Shown: positions 6,815-14,882, counted from the first letter of the stretch. The stretch is 19,446 bases of DNA from Planctomycetota bacterium (GCA_019347795.1 JAHWKS010000005.1:1-19446), one strand, 5' to 3'. Numbers and translations: made by a program. Notes: a model not told the origin generated them from the letters alone.

Positions 6815-8373
6815 TCAGCCCTCAGTCGATTTGCGGCGCGGCTTCCAGCGCGACGCCTGCGTGGGAGCCTCGTGCAGCTCCCGGTAAGGGTCCTGCAGCC
6901 CGAATTCCTCCATGCGACGCCCGTACGCCAGCGCACGCCTGACGGTCATGTGCCCGATCCCCACCTGCGCGGCAATTCGCTTGAGGCTCCAATGCGGATG
7001 TTCTTGTTGGACCTGCCGACACGTATCGAGATGCAGGATGTGGGCGGGCGGTGTGAATAGGTTCCAGGTCAACCAGAGACCGCAATCACCGGAAGTGTGC
7101 GCCGCGGTCTCCCCACGTTCCACGAGGCCCCGTGCGGAGGACTGCAACCGGCCGCGCGGCCGGATCTGAGGCGTATCGATGGCCTGGACGGGCAGGATAA
7201 TGAACGTCGGGAACAACTGACGCAAAAGATCGGCGAAATCAAACGACGAACTGAAAAGCGTCTCTATTGGTCTCCCTAAGGTGAAGGTTCATCTCGCAAT
7301 TCGAGAGCGTTTCGTCCGAGTTGCGACCATCTCGGTCCCACGTCTCCAGCCGCCCCCGATACTCGTCCAACTTGTCTTCGACTCGCTGCAGCTGGCAAAC
7401 CAGCGCCTGCAGTTCGCCTCCATGCCTGATGGCCCTGGCCAGGTTCGCGGCTTGTTTCTCCAGGTCATGGATTTCCCGCCGCACGCGCTCTCGGCTCTGC
7501 AACGAGCGGTTCCGACCTTGCTGCTGCTCGGCGATCGCCGCGCTGACCAGCGTCTCTCGCAATTCCGGTTGGCGTTCACACTCGTTCAAGAGCCAGGCGA
7601 CTGCCCGCTGGCGCGTCACCGTGACGGGCGCCTGGACACGATTCCAACAGCGGCGTCCCTCGCGTGCCAGAGAGCGCGCACACCGAAGATAATTGCCGAT
7701 CACATGCATGGGGCCGCCACAGGTCGCCGCTTGGCCCGGCCAGAGCGACCTCTTCTTGGGCACGCCGCGGCGCGGAGAGGTCGTCGCTCGGGTGCCTGAT
7801 GGGCCGTCCATGCTCCAGCCGACTGCGCGGAGCATCTGCTCCTGCTCTTGGCGTGACATGTGGGCGAGTTCGGGGAACAGCTTGGTGATCGGCTCCGCGT
7901 TCCTTTCCCGCCGGTGCTTGCCGGTTCCAAAGACGCGCCGGTAGACCGTTTTCCGAAAGCGGCGCGTTCCGTGCAGGACGGGATCGCACAGGAGATCTCT
8001 CACCGCCGCTGCGCTCCAGAGGCGACGCCGGGCGTAGGGGCCTTGCTCCACTCCCTCGGCGTTGAGCCAGTCTGCGACCGCCTGCGGACGTTTTGTTTCC
8101 ATCAGCCGCCGTCGCATCTCGAGGATCACCGGTGTGCATTCGGGCCGCTTGGCCATCCGCAGGCCGCGCGGCCCGAACTCGCCCGAATCGGCCTCCTCCT
8201 GTGAGAGCTTGCGGTAACCGTAGCGGACCCGCTGGACCATGCCGCCCCGGTAAAACGCCTCCGTGGCCGTTTGCCGCACGCGGCGGCAGGTATCCGGAAC
8301 GAACAATCCGTGGCGGATGGCGGCCGTGCTCAGATTCACTTCCCAATTCTCATCGGCAGTGTCGAGGTTGGGA
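6815..8373 (-). pseudogene. Truncated large serine recombinase: catalytic domain missing, C-terminus frameshifted
   Basis: Sense begins abruptly at about 8373 with NLDTADENWEVNLSTAAIRH, matching the end of the resolvase catalytic domain; the neighbouring intact recombinase has VDTAEEDWEDRLHEA here. The catalytic Ser region is absent. It continues as the recombinase domain (YGYRKLSQEEADSGEFGPRG, RPQAVADWLNAEGV, WSAAAVRDLLCDPVLHG), a reduced zinc ribbon (CGGPMHVIGNYLRC) and a long coiled coil to the stop at 7239. A one-base shift near 7239-7250 moves the sense to the frame FDFADLLRQLFPTFIILPVQ. This ends in a helix-turn-helix tail (RIAAQVGIGHMTVRRALAYG) and YRELHEAP. That tail parallels the intact copy (IAVQYGRQLRAAGLSNPFLE). 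It is a dead relative of the adjacent gene. Confidence 0.75.
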
Positions 8374-8465
8374 GGGGTGCTGCGCCGCTTTCAGCTGGCC
8401 TGCGGGCGTGCCGCACGTGTGCGCCGCAAGGCGAACGCGCCCTCGTGGTCGCTTGCGAGAGCGGT

Positions 8466-10517
8466 TTAGCGGGAAGAGAAGTAGATGCTTTTTGCTCGCG
8501 AGATCGTCAGGACGCGTGCCGGCGCCGCATCACGGCTAGCGGTCTCGGGCGCCTCGGTCAGCTCGAGGAAAGGATTGGACAGCCCCGCCGCCCGCAGCTG
8601 CCGGCCGTACTGGACCGCGATATTGGCCTTCCGCTTTGTGATGCGCAGTTTTTTGCCGATCGCGGTCAGACCGCGACCCAGTTCGGATAGTTTGAGGGCT
8701 TTTAGGCCGTACTTGGGCCCTGCGGAGCGATTGAAGAGATCTACGCAGCAAGGGACGAGGCCGAATGCGTCGCCAAAATCCTCGCCGTAGCGGGCGACGA
8801 GCGTCGCATACGCTGCCGGGGGCAAAACACTGGCGATCCTGACGGCGAACGTGGCCCGGAGCACGACCTTTTCGCCGCCGAACTGGCGATACGGTACGGC
8901 GCGAATCTCCATCACCATCTGTCGCAGCACGAGGTTTGCATGCCGGTCCATCGGCGCCACGAGGCGTTTCATCTCGTCGATTCGATTTCTGATCTCCGCC
9001 TCCGTGGGCACACGGACGCGACTTTGCAGGCCATCCAGCTCGGCGGTGACCTGCGCCAGATCCTCTTCGCGCTGGGCGAGCCGCTGGACGAGGATTTCCG
9101 GCGGCTCATCCGTGGTCTCGATCGCCACGGCCAATTTTTCGATGGCGTGCTGATGCTCGTCGATCCTCATTCGCAGCTCGACAGCGCGCTCCTCCTGCTG
9201 CCTTTCGTCGGCAGCGAACTCGGAGAGCCGAGACAACAGCGGTCCGAGGTCGCCTCGGATGCACTCCAGGGCGTCGGTAACCGCATCGCGAATCCTCTCA
9301 TGGGCGAGACCTCGCTCACAGGTCGCCTTGTTCCAGCAAACGTTTTTCTTGGCGTGTTGACACCGATAAGAATTCCCCGTACGTCCCTCTCCCGCGTACA
9401 TTTTCCCGGGGTGGTCCGCTCCCGAGCATACGCCGCAGACGAACACTCCGCTGAGCGGGCCGCGCGAATCACGCGGAACGCCGACCAGCGAGGACTTGCC
9501 GCAACCACGGCCATTTTTTCCACGACAGTTCGCATCGATGGCCGAGTTGGCCTGATGCCAAAGCGAGTCCGAAACAATGCGCAGGTGAGACATGTCCCGC
9601 ACCTGCACCTTATCAGGATCGTTGGGCTTCTGTTTGCGTTTTCCACTTCCATAGTGCTTCGTTGCAACCGTGTTGCGACGGGTTTCCACGCCACGGTAGA
9701 TCGACCTGCGGATCAGGCTGATCACGTTCGTGTCGGACCAATCGGGCGTCTTGGAATTGGCGGTTTTGGGCAATCCCACCTTCGTCAGCCACTGCGCCAC
9801 CGACTCTGTAGGCTCGTTGCCTGCGATCCGTGTGTAGGCCTCATGCACGATAGCCGCCCACTCGCGATCGATCTCGTCGAAGAACAGCCCTCGCTCGGGC
9901 TCCCGCGCCGTGGCCGGATGCGTCGGTTTGCGGCGGTAGCCGGGCCTGAGCAGGCCGATGGCGGCGCCCATCTCCCACAACGCGTCGTGGGCTCGTTTGA
10001 TCCGCCGCGAAGTATAAGTGTTGGATCGGGAGTGATGATGTTGGGCCTCGTGCAGCCGGTCCTCCCAGTCCTCCTCGGCCGTATCGACGTAGTCGTTGAT
10101 GCAGATTACACGCAGCTCGCGGTCGACGGCTGCGCCGACCAGTTCAATGCAGGCCGTCTCGTTGCGGAACAGCCGGCTGGAGTCCTCGGCGAGGATGACA
10201 TTCCACTTTTCGGCGGCGATCCCGTCTCGCACCTGGTCGATCCCGGGACGGTGGACGTGTTCGCCGGAAATTCCCTCGTCGGACAGGACGACCAGTTCGC
10301 AATCCGCAAGTCCCGCCGCCTCAAGAAACTTCCTGCAGAACCCGATCTGCTGATCGATCGAAAGGGCGTTCTGCTCCTCCGTCGAATATCTGGCATAGAT
10401 GAGAACGACCAGACGCCGGCCCTTGGGCGGAACAATGGCGTTCCGCAGCCAGCACGTTGCTAGAGCGCGAGCCGCGCCGGCGGCTCGCAAATTCATACCC
10501 GAGCGCTTCCGTGACAT
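8466..10517 (-). CDS. Large serine recombinase (resolvase/invertase-type site-specific recombinase)
   Basis: A 683-residue protein; start at 10517 supported by GGGAGGCGAAAC-ATG (an ATG 48 bp upstream is also in frame). The N-terminal resolvase domain begins at about 37 with LVVLIYARYSTEEQNALSID, the Ser of ARYST being the predicted nucleophile. It continues through SDEGISGEHVHRPGIDQV, VILAEDSSRLFRN and CINDYVDTAEEDWE. The recombinase domain follows (residues about 195-330: IAGNEPTESVAQWLTKVGLP, WSDTNVISLIRRSIYRGVET). A zinc-ribbon (CGVCSG ... YRCQHAKKNVCWNKATCE) comes next, then a coiled coil (RQQEERAVELRMRIDEHQHA) and a C-terminal helix-turn-helix-like tail. Proteins of this build integrate and excise mobile elements between att sites. 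It lies between the frameshifted tyrosine integrase and the truncated sister recombinase; its own substrate is unclear. Confidence 0.9.
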   Translation of the reverse strand: MSRKRSGMNLRAAGAARALATCWLRNAIVPPKGRRLVVLIYARYSTEEQNALSIDQQIGFCRKFLEAAGLADCELVVLSDEGISGEHVHRPGIDQVRDGIAAEKWNVILAEDSSRLFRNETACIELVGAAVDRELRVICINDYVDTAEEDWEDRLHEAQHHHSRSNTYTSRRIKRAHDALWEMGAAIGLLRPGYRRKPTHPATAREPERGLFFDEIDREWAAIVHEAYTRIAGNEPTESVAQWLTKVGLPKTANSKTPDWSDTNVISLIRRSIYRGVETRRNTVATKHYGSGKRKQKPNDPDKVQVRDMSHLRIVSDSLWHQANSAIDANCRGKNGRGCGKSSLVGVPRDSRGPLSGVFVCGVCSGADHPGKMYAGEGRTGNSYRCQHAKKNVCWNKATCERGLAHERIRDAVTDALECIRGDLGPLLSRLSEFAADERQQEERAVELRMRIDEHQHAIEKLAVAIETTDEPPEILVQRLAQREEDLAQVTAELDGLQSRVRVPTEAEIRNRIDEMKRLVAPMDRHANLVLRQMVMEIRAVPYRQFGGEKVVLRATFAVRIASVLPPAAYATLVARYGEDFGDAFGLVPCCVDLFNRSAGPKYGLKALKLSELGRGLTAIGKKLRITKRKANIAVQYGRQLRAAGLSNPFLELTEAPETASRDAAPARVLTISRAKSIYFSSR

Positions 10518-10574
10518 GTTTCGCCTCCCTGCAAAAGGCCGCGTGTTGCGGCCAAGGCAATCCATTACGAATCT

Positions 10575-11389
10575 CTACTGCTCGCCGCCCGTCCGGCGAA
10601 AGGCAATCTGAAGCGATTGCGGCCACAACTCCACGGCACGCAGCACCTCACGGCGCTGCGTGGTCGATCGCGTATGCGTATACACGCCGGTCATGCCCAG
10701 CGCCGACTCGGGGCCGAGAGTCGGCGCGTCCCCAGCGTGATCTGGCGGATCAGCGGATCGACGTTAGCGTCCTGGAGAAGCGTTGCGAAGGTATGCCGCC
10801 AGCTTTTGGGGCAGGTGGCCTGGTGCCGTCCTATAGCCGCCATCCACCGCACGAACGACTGTCGGATGTGGTCCGCCTTGAGCGCGCCGGCGTCGCGCCA
10901 GATGGTGCGGGCGATACTCGCCTCGTGTTCGCGGGTGAGCGCCTCACCGCGTCGAGACTCCTCGTCGTGAATGCGGAGCTCCAGCGCGCAGGCTAGCGCA
11001 TGTCGGTCGCGCCCCGCGAGCCGGGAAGTGCCGCCCTCGAACCGAGGCCGCAAAAAGACCGGCCCAGCTTGCCGCTCGGCGATGGCGAGCCGGAGCACGG
11101 CGACGACGGCGGCGTGCAGGGGCACGCAGCGCTCACGGCCCGTCTTGACGCGCCAGCCGATGTCCGGCTTGTTGCGGATACGGAGCCAACCGCTTTCCAG
11201 ATCGAGGTCCTCGATCAGCAGGTGGGCTGCCTCCCCGATCCGCAATCCAGTTTTGGCGAGCGTTAAGTGGAGCGGAAAGGACCAGTCGTCCACGGCGCCA
11301 AAAAGGGCCTTCTTCTGCGGCCTCGTCGGTAGTCTCCCCAGTATCAGGACGACGTGGGTACGTCCAGGGTAATGGACACTTTTTCCCAT
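10575..11389 (-). pseudogene. Tyrosine recombinase/phage-type integrase, frameshifted and N-terminally truncated
   Basis: The 232-residue frame 10691-11389 holds the catalytic core: TGLRIGEAAHLLIEDLDLES carries the first catalytic Arg, KTGRERCVPLHAAVVAVL the beta2-beta3 Lys region, and CPKSWRHTFATLLQDANVDP the box-II HxxR-type motif. It loses sense after IRQITLGT. One base over, the frame LGPESALGMTGVYTHTRSTT, running to TAG at 10575, supplies the missing end with the catalytic Tyr in VYTHT. The shift is near 10720-10735, within CTCTCGGCCCCGAG. The N-terminal SAM-like core-binding domain is missing; homology starts about residue 24 (KKALFGAVDDWSFPLHL). It lies next to a tRNA-Arg fragment, the usual target of such integrases. 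It is inactive as it stands unless a programmed shift or sequence error is involved. Confidence 0.75.
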
Positions 11390-11458
11390 TTCCCGGCGAG
11401 TAAGCGACCTGGCTGAACCAACTTGTCAGCTCAAGCCCAGGCGACAACAGAAGTTAGG

Positions 11459-11534
11459 CAAGTTCACTTCATCAATTGAATTGGGCTTAGTCGTATCCAC
11501 GACTGAGCCGAATTCAATCCAGCCAATGAACTTG
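11459..11534. repeat. 76-bp imperfect palindrome beside the att footprint
   Basis: Two 36-base arms (11459-11494 and 11499-11534) are separated by ATCC. The left arm and the reverse complement of the right arm agree at about 27 of 36 positions. The inner core is nearly perfect (GAATTgGGCTtAGTCGT against ACGACTgAGCCgAATTC) and the outer ends AAGTTCA/TGAACTT are perfect. It lies 9 bp before the tRNA-Arg fragment and 70 bp upstream of the integrase relic. Confidence 0.55.
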
Positions 11535-11543
11535 GATTGACCA

Positions 11544-11590
11544 TTGGTCTTCGGAACCGAGGGTTGGGGGTTCGAGTCCCTCCGGGCGTA
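11544..11590 (+). other. 3' half of a tRNA-Arg (anticodon TCG): att-site footprint
   Basis: From 11544: anticodon stem TTGGT, loop CTTCGGA (anticodon TCG at 34-36), stem ACCGA, variable GGGTT, T-stem GGGGG, loop TTCGAGT, stem CCCTC, then the 3' acceptor strand CGGGCGT and discriminator A. The required 5' half (an acceptor strand complementary to CGGGCGT, then a D-arm) is not present upstream, where the palindrome lies instead. Integration of islands into tRNA 3' ends leaves exactly such partial copies at one junction, and an integrase relic is adjacent. The complete tRNA should lie at the other end of the element, outside this window. Confidence 0.7.
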
Positions 11591-11592
11591 CT

Positions 11593-11621
11593 CCCAAGCC
11601 GTTGCCCCGCAACGGCTTGGG
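11593..11621 (+). terminator. Perfect 13-bp hairpin directly after the tRNA fragment
   Basis: CCCAAGCCGTTGC, loop CCC, then the exact reverse complement. It starts three bases after the tRNA discriminator, where a tRNA terminator would be, but no T-run follows. It could be the native tRNA's 3' hairpin carried along at the junction. Confidence 0.4.
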
Positions 11622-12336
11622 CACGAAAGACATTTGGGTGCGGGACTTTCTGCCGGTTCAGGTCGAGAATTCACGGTTCATCAAGTTTGCCTACCGCCCC
11701 GACTACCTTCGGGGCTACCCGCACCTTATCACGGGCGACGAAGTATTGCCTCACGTCGGACACCTCGGCGAGATCGATTCGTCGGACCTCGTTGTCGATG
11801 GGGAAATGTCGTCGGCACCCAAAGGACGGTCGTGCTCACGGACAAGGTGCTGCTTGCGGGAAATCTCGTCTCGAACAGAGGCTGAGGTGACAGGCGAACT
11901 TCGGCGTCTCCTCGGTGTGGATCGGGTGATCCTCATTCCCAGCGATCCGCACGACGAGGTCGGCCATGCTGACGGCGTGCTTCGGTTCCTCGACGACGTG
12001 ACCGTGGCCGTCAACGATTACGCCAGCGTGAATCCGAGCTACGGGCGGACGGTCGCCAGCGTGCTGACGAGCCACGGCCTTTGCGTGGAGCAGTTGCCGC
12101 ACTTCGTTGAAGAATACGAACAGGACGGGATCAGTGCTGCGGTCGGGAATTACATCAACTTCCTGCGGGTGCAGGAACTTGTTGTCGTGCCCGGCTACGG
12201 GAGTAATGAGGACGCCGAAGCCGTGCGACGGCTGAGGCGTCTGCTTCCCGGGAGTACGGTCGTGCCGCTGTCCTGCGCCGAGTTGGCACGAGAGGGCGGC
12301 GTTCTGAATTGCGTGTCGTGGACGGTGCGGGCGTAA
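11602..12336 (+). pseudogene. Agmatine deiminase/PAD-family protein, 5'-truncated with compensating frameshifts
   Basis: From 11602 the frame reads GLGTKDIWVRDFLPVQVENS, the substrate-binding W-RD motif of the PAD_porph/agmatine deiminase fold. Later come SDPHDEVGHADGVLRFLDD (catalytic His/Asp region), GNYINFLRVQELVVVPGYG, and GGVLNCVSW near the end with the expected catalytic Cys. Family members are about 330-370 residues; here about 60-100 N-terminal residues are gone, cut exactly at the tRNA-fragment/hairpin junction, and no proper ATG remains. In the middle, sense leaves the frame at the G-run 11800-11803 (LVVDG) into GNVVGTQRTVVLTDKV. It returns after CTTG near 11851-11857 with REISSRTEAEVTGELRRLLG. 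The conserved GGN segment is therefore mistranslated. The host gene or cargo was probably broken by the element. Confidence 0.7.
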
Positions 12337-12368
12337 AAGAGAACCGCTAGGGTAGTAACTAACAAGCT

Positions 12369-12617
12369 ATGCGCACGCCCCGCTTGCTTTGGATTTTAGA
12401 CGGGAATCCCCGGCGACGTTTGCTCATCGGATCGAAAATACGGGTCGTCATCCTCGTCGTGGCAGAACATGGCGCACCTCCTCGCTCATGGAATAGTTTC
12501 AGGAGAGAGACACTCGATGCAGCGACTGGGTTCGGCGGAGCGCCGGCGCTGGTACAATCACCTGATCGACAACCGCCCCACTCGAATCGCCAGCCGAAGG
12601 ATCAAGCCATGACCTAG
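12369..12617 (+). pseudogene. Possible degenerate csrA-like fragment
   Basis: An 82-codon frame whose residues 8-31 (WILDGNPRRRLLIGSKIRVV, then ILVVAEHGAP) resemble the CsrA core VLSRKPGERLLIGxxIRVVxLEV, followed by a weak AP...RRE echo. The rest is not CsrA-like and the VRLGI strand is absent, so if related it is decayed. CsrA normally is a 60-80 residue RNA-binding translation regulator. The assignment rests on recalled consensus only. Confidence 0.25.
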
Positions 12618-12854
12618 GACGACCTGAGTCTTTGGGGGCAGAAGGAACGACTCGAAGAGCTTGAAGGACAACTGCGGGCCAGAGGCTTTCCTGCGAGGCC
12701 GAGCGGGATGACGGCGACGGCAAAAGTCAAATCGTGTACCCAGTGGGTGCCCCGTATCCGTCGCCGTATGATCCGGGGAGTCAGTCAAACCAGACGTGGA
12801 TGGCGAGGGCGATAAACAGGCAACGGCAAATAGCCAGCGGCAAGGAGGGACAGG
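12517..12854 (+). other. Gene remnants/small ORFs between the deiminase relic and the 12855 gene
   Basis: A 31-codon ORF at 12517-12612 (MQRLGSAERRRWYNHLID...) has a good Shine-Dalgarno (AGGAGAG). Its TGA overlaps ATGACC at 12609 in the coupled ATGA style. That second start meets TAG after two codons, yet the frame then continues with a helical run, DDLSLWGQKERLEELEGQLR, ending about 12813. This looks like a two-gene remnant with an amber mutation; no family is recognised. The last bases hold the Shine-Dalgarno of the next gene. Confidence 0.3.
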
Positions 12855-13661
12855 ATGGACCACACCTACGAAGAAATCCGCAGTGTTGCCATCGACATCC
12901 TGGCGGGCCGGGAGAAGCCGAGCTACGCAGCAGATCAGGTTGCTCATCTCGTCATCGGAGTTGCAGAGATTCTTGAAGAGAGGGAAGGCCGCACAGATCG
13001 AAGACGGGGCAGTGATGCCCAACTGTCGGTGGCAGACCGGGAACTTGTGCGAGAAGTGTTCTGGGATTTGTTCCGACAAGGTGTCATCACGATTGGCTCG
13101 GACAATGCGAACCAGAACTACCCGCATTTCAAGGTATCGCAGTTCGGCAAACGCATCCTCGAAAACGAGAACACGTATTTCTTCCACGACCTCTCGACGT
13201 ACACAACGCTGATAAAGTCCAACGTGCCCGACATCAACGACACGACGCTGCTTTACCTGCAAGAGGCGATGCAGTCGTTCAAATCTGGCTGCATGTTGGC
13301 GGCAACCGTGATGCTAGGCGTGGCTTCGGAGCATTCGTTCTTGTTGTTGCTCGAATCCGCCGAGGGTAACTCGACTTATGGAAGCAAGTTCGCCAACGCC
13401 GCAAAGCAGCGAACGATACTTCAGAAGTTCCGGAAGTTCAAGGCCGCCCTCGATCAGCACGTCATGGCCGATTTGCCGTCCGAGATCAAAGAAGACCTCG
13501 ATATCGACTTCGCTGGAGTCCTCTCGGTCATTCGGACGTTTAGGAACGAATCAGGGCATCCATCCGGCAAGATACTTGGACGGGAGCAGACCTACGTGCT
13601 GCTCCAGATGTTCATCCCGTACTGTAAGAAGATTTACCAGTTGACTGATTTTTTCAAGTGA
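12855..13661 (+). CDS. Uncharacterised two-domain protein with HEPN-like RNxxxH motif
   Basis: A 268-residue protein with a strong Shine-Dalgarno (AAGGAGGGACAGG-ATG). I do not recognise the family. Residues about 60-105 (ADRELVREVFWDLFRQGVIT, then HFKVSQFGKRILE) look like a winged helix. From about 130 the protein is all-helical (LYLQEAMQSFKSGCMLAATV, LGVASEHSFLLLLES). It ends with IRTFRNESGHPSGK, where RNESGH fits the R-x4-H signature of HEPN-type domains, common in RNases and toxins of defence systems but also in inert scaffold proteins. It has no signal peptide or membrane segment, so is probably cytoplasmic. Its neighbours are remnants on the left and a convergent excisionase-like gene on the right. 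A defence or stress role is only suggested. Confidence 0.7.
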   Translation: MDHTYEEIRSVAIDILAGREKPSYAADQVAHLVIGVAEILEEREGRTDRRRGSDAQLSVADRELVREVFWDLFRQGVITIGSDNANQNYPHFKVSQFGKRILENENTYFFHDLSTYTTLIKSNVPDINDTTLLYLQEAMQSFKSGCMLAATVMLGVASEHSFLLLLESAEGNSTYGSKFANAAKQRTILQKFRKFKAALDQHVMADLPSEIKEDLDIDFAGVLSVIRTFRNESGHPSGKILGREQTYVLLQMFIPYCKKIYQLTDFFK

Positions 13662-13713
13662 CGACTCGTGCAGCGGTTTAGACAAACTGAATGATCCCAT
13701 TCCAAACCCGATA

Positions 13714-14031
13714 CTACGTGCTGCCGACCTTCTCCGCTTGGCCCTTTTTCCGAAGCTGCTCGCCAGGCACTGGATCAAGCGGACCACCTTCGGATGGTGA
13801 TTGCCTTCGTTGCCGCCCGTTTGATAGCGATGGCGGCTGAACTTCACGGGCTTGCAGTAACTCGTCGAAGGCGTCCCGGCTGACTCGGTATCTTGGCCGT
13901 GAGCCATTGCCGACGTTTACGGCTCGCAATTCGGCCCGACGAATCCAGCCGAGAACCTTCGTCTGCGAGACTCGCAACAGCTTGGCAACTTCTGGTGGTG
14001 TAAGGAACGGTTGGTTGGCGTTGTTTGTCAT
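13714..14031 (-). CDS. Excisionase-like helix-turn-helix protein
   Basis: A 105-residue protein. Residues 8-60 (PFLTPPEVAKLLRVSQTKVL, GWIRRAELRAVNVGNGSRPR, YRVSRDAFDELL) match the MerR-type HTH_17/Xis fold: a helix-turn-helix followed by the basic wing R-x-R-Y-R-V. The C-terminal 45 residues are polar and low-complexity. Such proteins act as excisionases that bend att DNA or as small transcription regulators. It is the last gene of a minus-strand run behind the DUF6868-like gene (16-bp gap) and lies about 2.3 kb from the integrase relic. The start has no strong Shine-Dalgarno. Confidence 0.75.
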   Translation of the reverse strand: MTNNANQPFLTPPEVAKLLRVSQTKVLGWIRRAELRAVNVGNGSRPRYRVSRDAFDELLQAREVQPPSLSNGRQRRQSPSEGGPLDPVPGEQLRKKGQAEKVGST

Positions 14032-14047
14032 CTCTTTGAGCGTTGGA

Positions 14048-14326
14048 CTAACGGCTGGCTGGCTTCGCCTTTCGCAACGCCAGCTTGATCGACATCCAAG
14101 GAATGAAGAAGAACACCAGCACGACCAGCTTGAGCGAGGCTACGCCGCAATAATGGATCACGTCCAACTCGTCGCCCGTCAGGTTCATCAGTGGCCCGTG
14201 CAAGTTGTGGACGGCGCCGCTGAACAGCGCACCGAGCCAAATGAACAAGAGGACGAATCCGAATGTCCAGCAGCGGAAAAGCACGCTGGAGAGCGTGTCG
14301 AAAAAGTCCCTTGTCGATTCAGTCAT
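14048..14326 (-). CDS. DUF6868-like small membrane protein
   Basis: A 92-residue protein. The start at 14326 is preferred over 14356, which would overlap the upstream gene; AGG-rich bases lie about nine bases ahead of it. There are two transmembrane segments: WTFGFVLLFIWLGALFSGAV and SLKLVVLVFFFIPWMSIKLA. Between them is HNLHGPLMNLTGDELDVIHY, whose pattern recalls the DUF6868 family (a short inner-membrane protein with an invariant HG...F.L...FD..HY segment). Function is unknown in the family. It follows the DUF2314-like gene by 10 bp, so the two are probably co-transcribed. Confidence 0.65.
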   Translation of the reverse strand: MTESTRDFFDTLSSVLFRCWTFGFVLLFIWLGALFSGAVHNLHGPLMNLTGDELDVIHYCGVASLKLVVLVFFFIPWMSIKLALRKAKPASR

Positions 14327-14336
14327 GGCAATGCAC

Positions 14337-14882
14337 CTACCCTCGCTGCTCTCCAAGCCATTGCGCCAGAGTTTTCAAATCGTGTCCGTCCATCCCCAGG
14401 ACAATCTCTTTCCTGTGAATGCCGTGGACTGCCAAGATGTGGTCCTGGTGGAAATAGACCGCATCGCCCTGGCGAAGCTCGTGGAGCCGAGCCTCGACCA
14501 GCGGATTGTCCACGACGCCTTGGAACCACTGCCCGTCACGCTCCGTGACCTTCACCCAGAAGTCCTCGCCCCAGCCCCGTGACGGCACGTTCTGTTTGGG
14601 CAACGGCACGAGCGAAGCCGGATGGTGGTGGCCGAGGATTGGCTTCGTCGCTTCTCCGTTGCAGGACGGGCAATAACATTTCACCGCAGCGTCCTGGTGG
14701 ACCGAAACCCTGGGCGAGTCGATCCGAAGCTCGACGAAATGGCCGACGCCGACGTGCTTCTTCAAGACCGGGTGAGGAACCAGGAAAGTATCCGGATTGG
14801 CGGCGTTCATTTCGACGCCGTCGACCAGAGCGTAGGCGTTGGGGAAGTGCTGCTGATCGAATTGTTGCTTAAGGCTTTTCAC
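14337..14882 (-). CDS. DUF2314-domain-like protein
   Basis: A 181-residue cytoplasmic protein. The C-terminal part (about 105-170) reads EDFWVKVTERDGQWFQGVVD, NPLVEARLHELRQGDAVYFH, then QDHILAV. This is the DUF2314 pattern: W-V-x-V, G-x-(V/L)-x-N-x-P, and a basic/acidic GD-x-V strand. The N-terminal half contains PHPVLKKHVGVGHFVELRID and a CYCPSCNG knuckle near residue 70, suggesting an added metal-binding segment. Function is unknown. It heads a close pair with the DUF6868-like gene and lies 92 bp after the serpin stop on the same strand. Confidence 0.7.
   Translation of the reverse strand: MKSLKQQFDQQHFPNAYALVDGVEMNAANPDTFLVPHPVLKKHVGVGHFVELRIDSPRVSVHQDAAVKCYCPSCNGEATKPILGHHHPASLVPLPKQNVPSRGWGEDFWVKVTERDGQWFQGVVDNPLVEARLHELRQGDAVYFHQDHILAVHGIHRKEIVLGMDGHDLKTLAQWLGEQRG

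Noticed and set aside
8940..10463. 507-codon plus-strand ORF opposite the serine recombinase
   Set aside because: Mirror of the recombinase reading frame in high-GC DNA; no family resemblance or Shine-Dalgarno.
11426..11674. Minus-strand ORF containing RRDSNPQPSVPKT
   Set aside because: This peptide is the well-known spurious translation antisense to a tRNA-Arg 3' end; it instead confirms the tRNA fragment.
12609..12617. ATGACCTAG as a recoded (pyrrolysine) start region
   Set aside because: A UAG at codon 3 of a tiny remnant within a decayed stretch is better explained as mutation.
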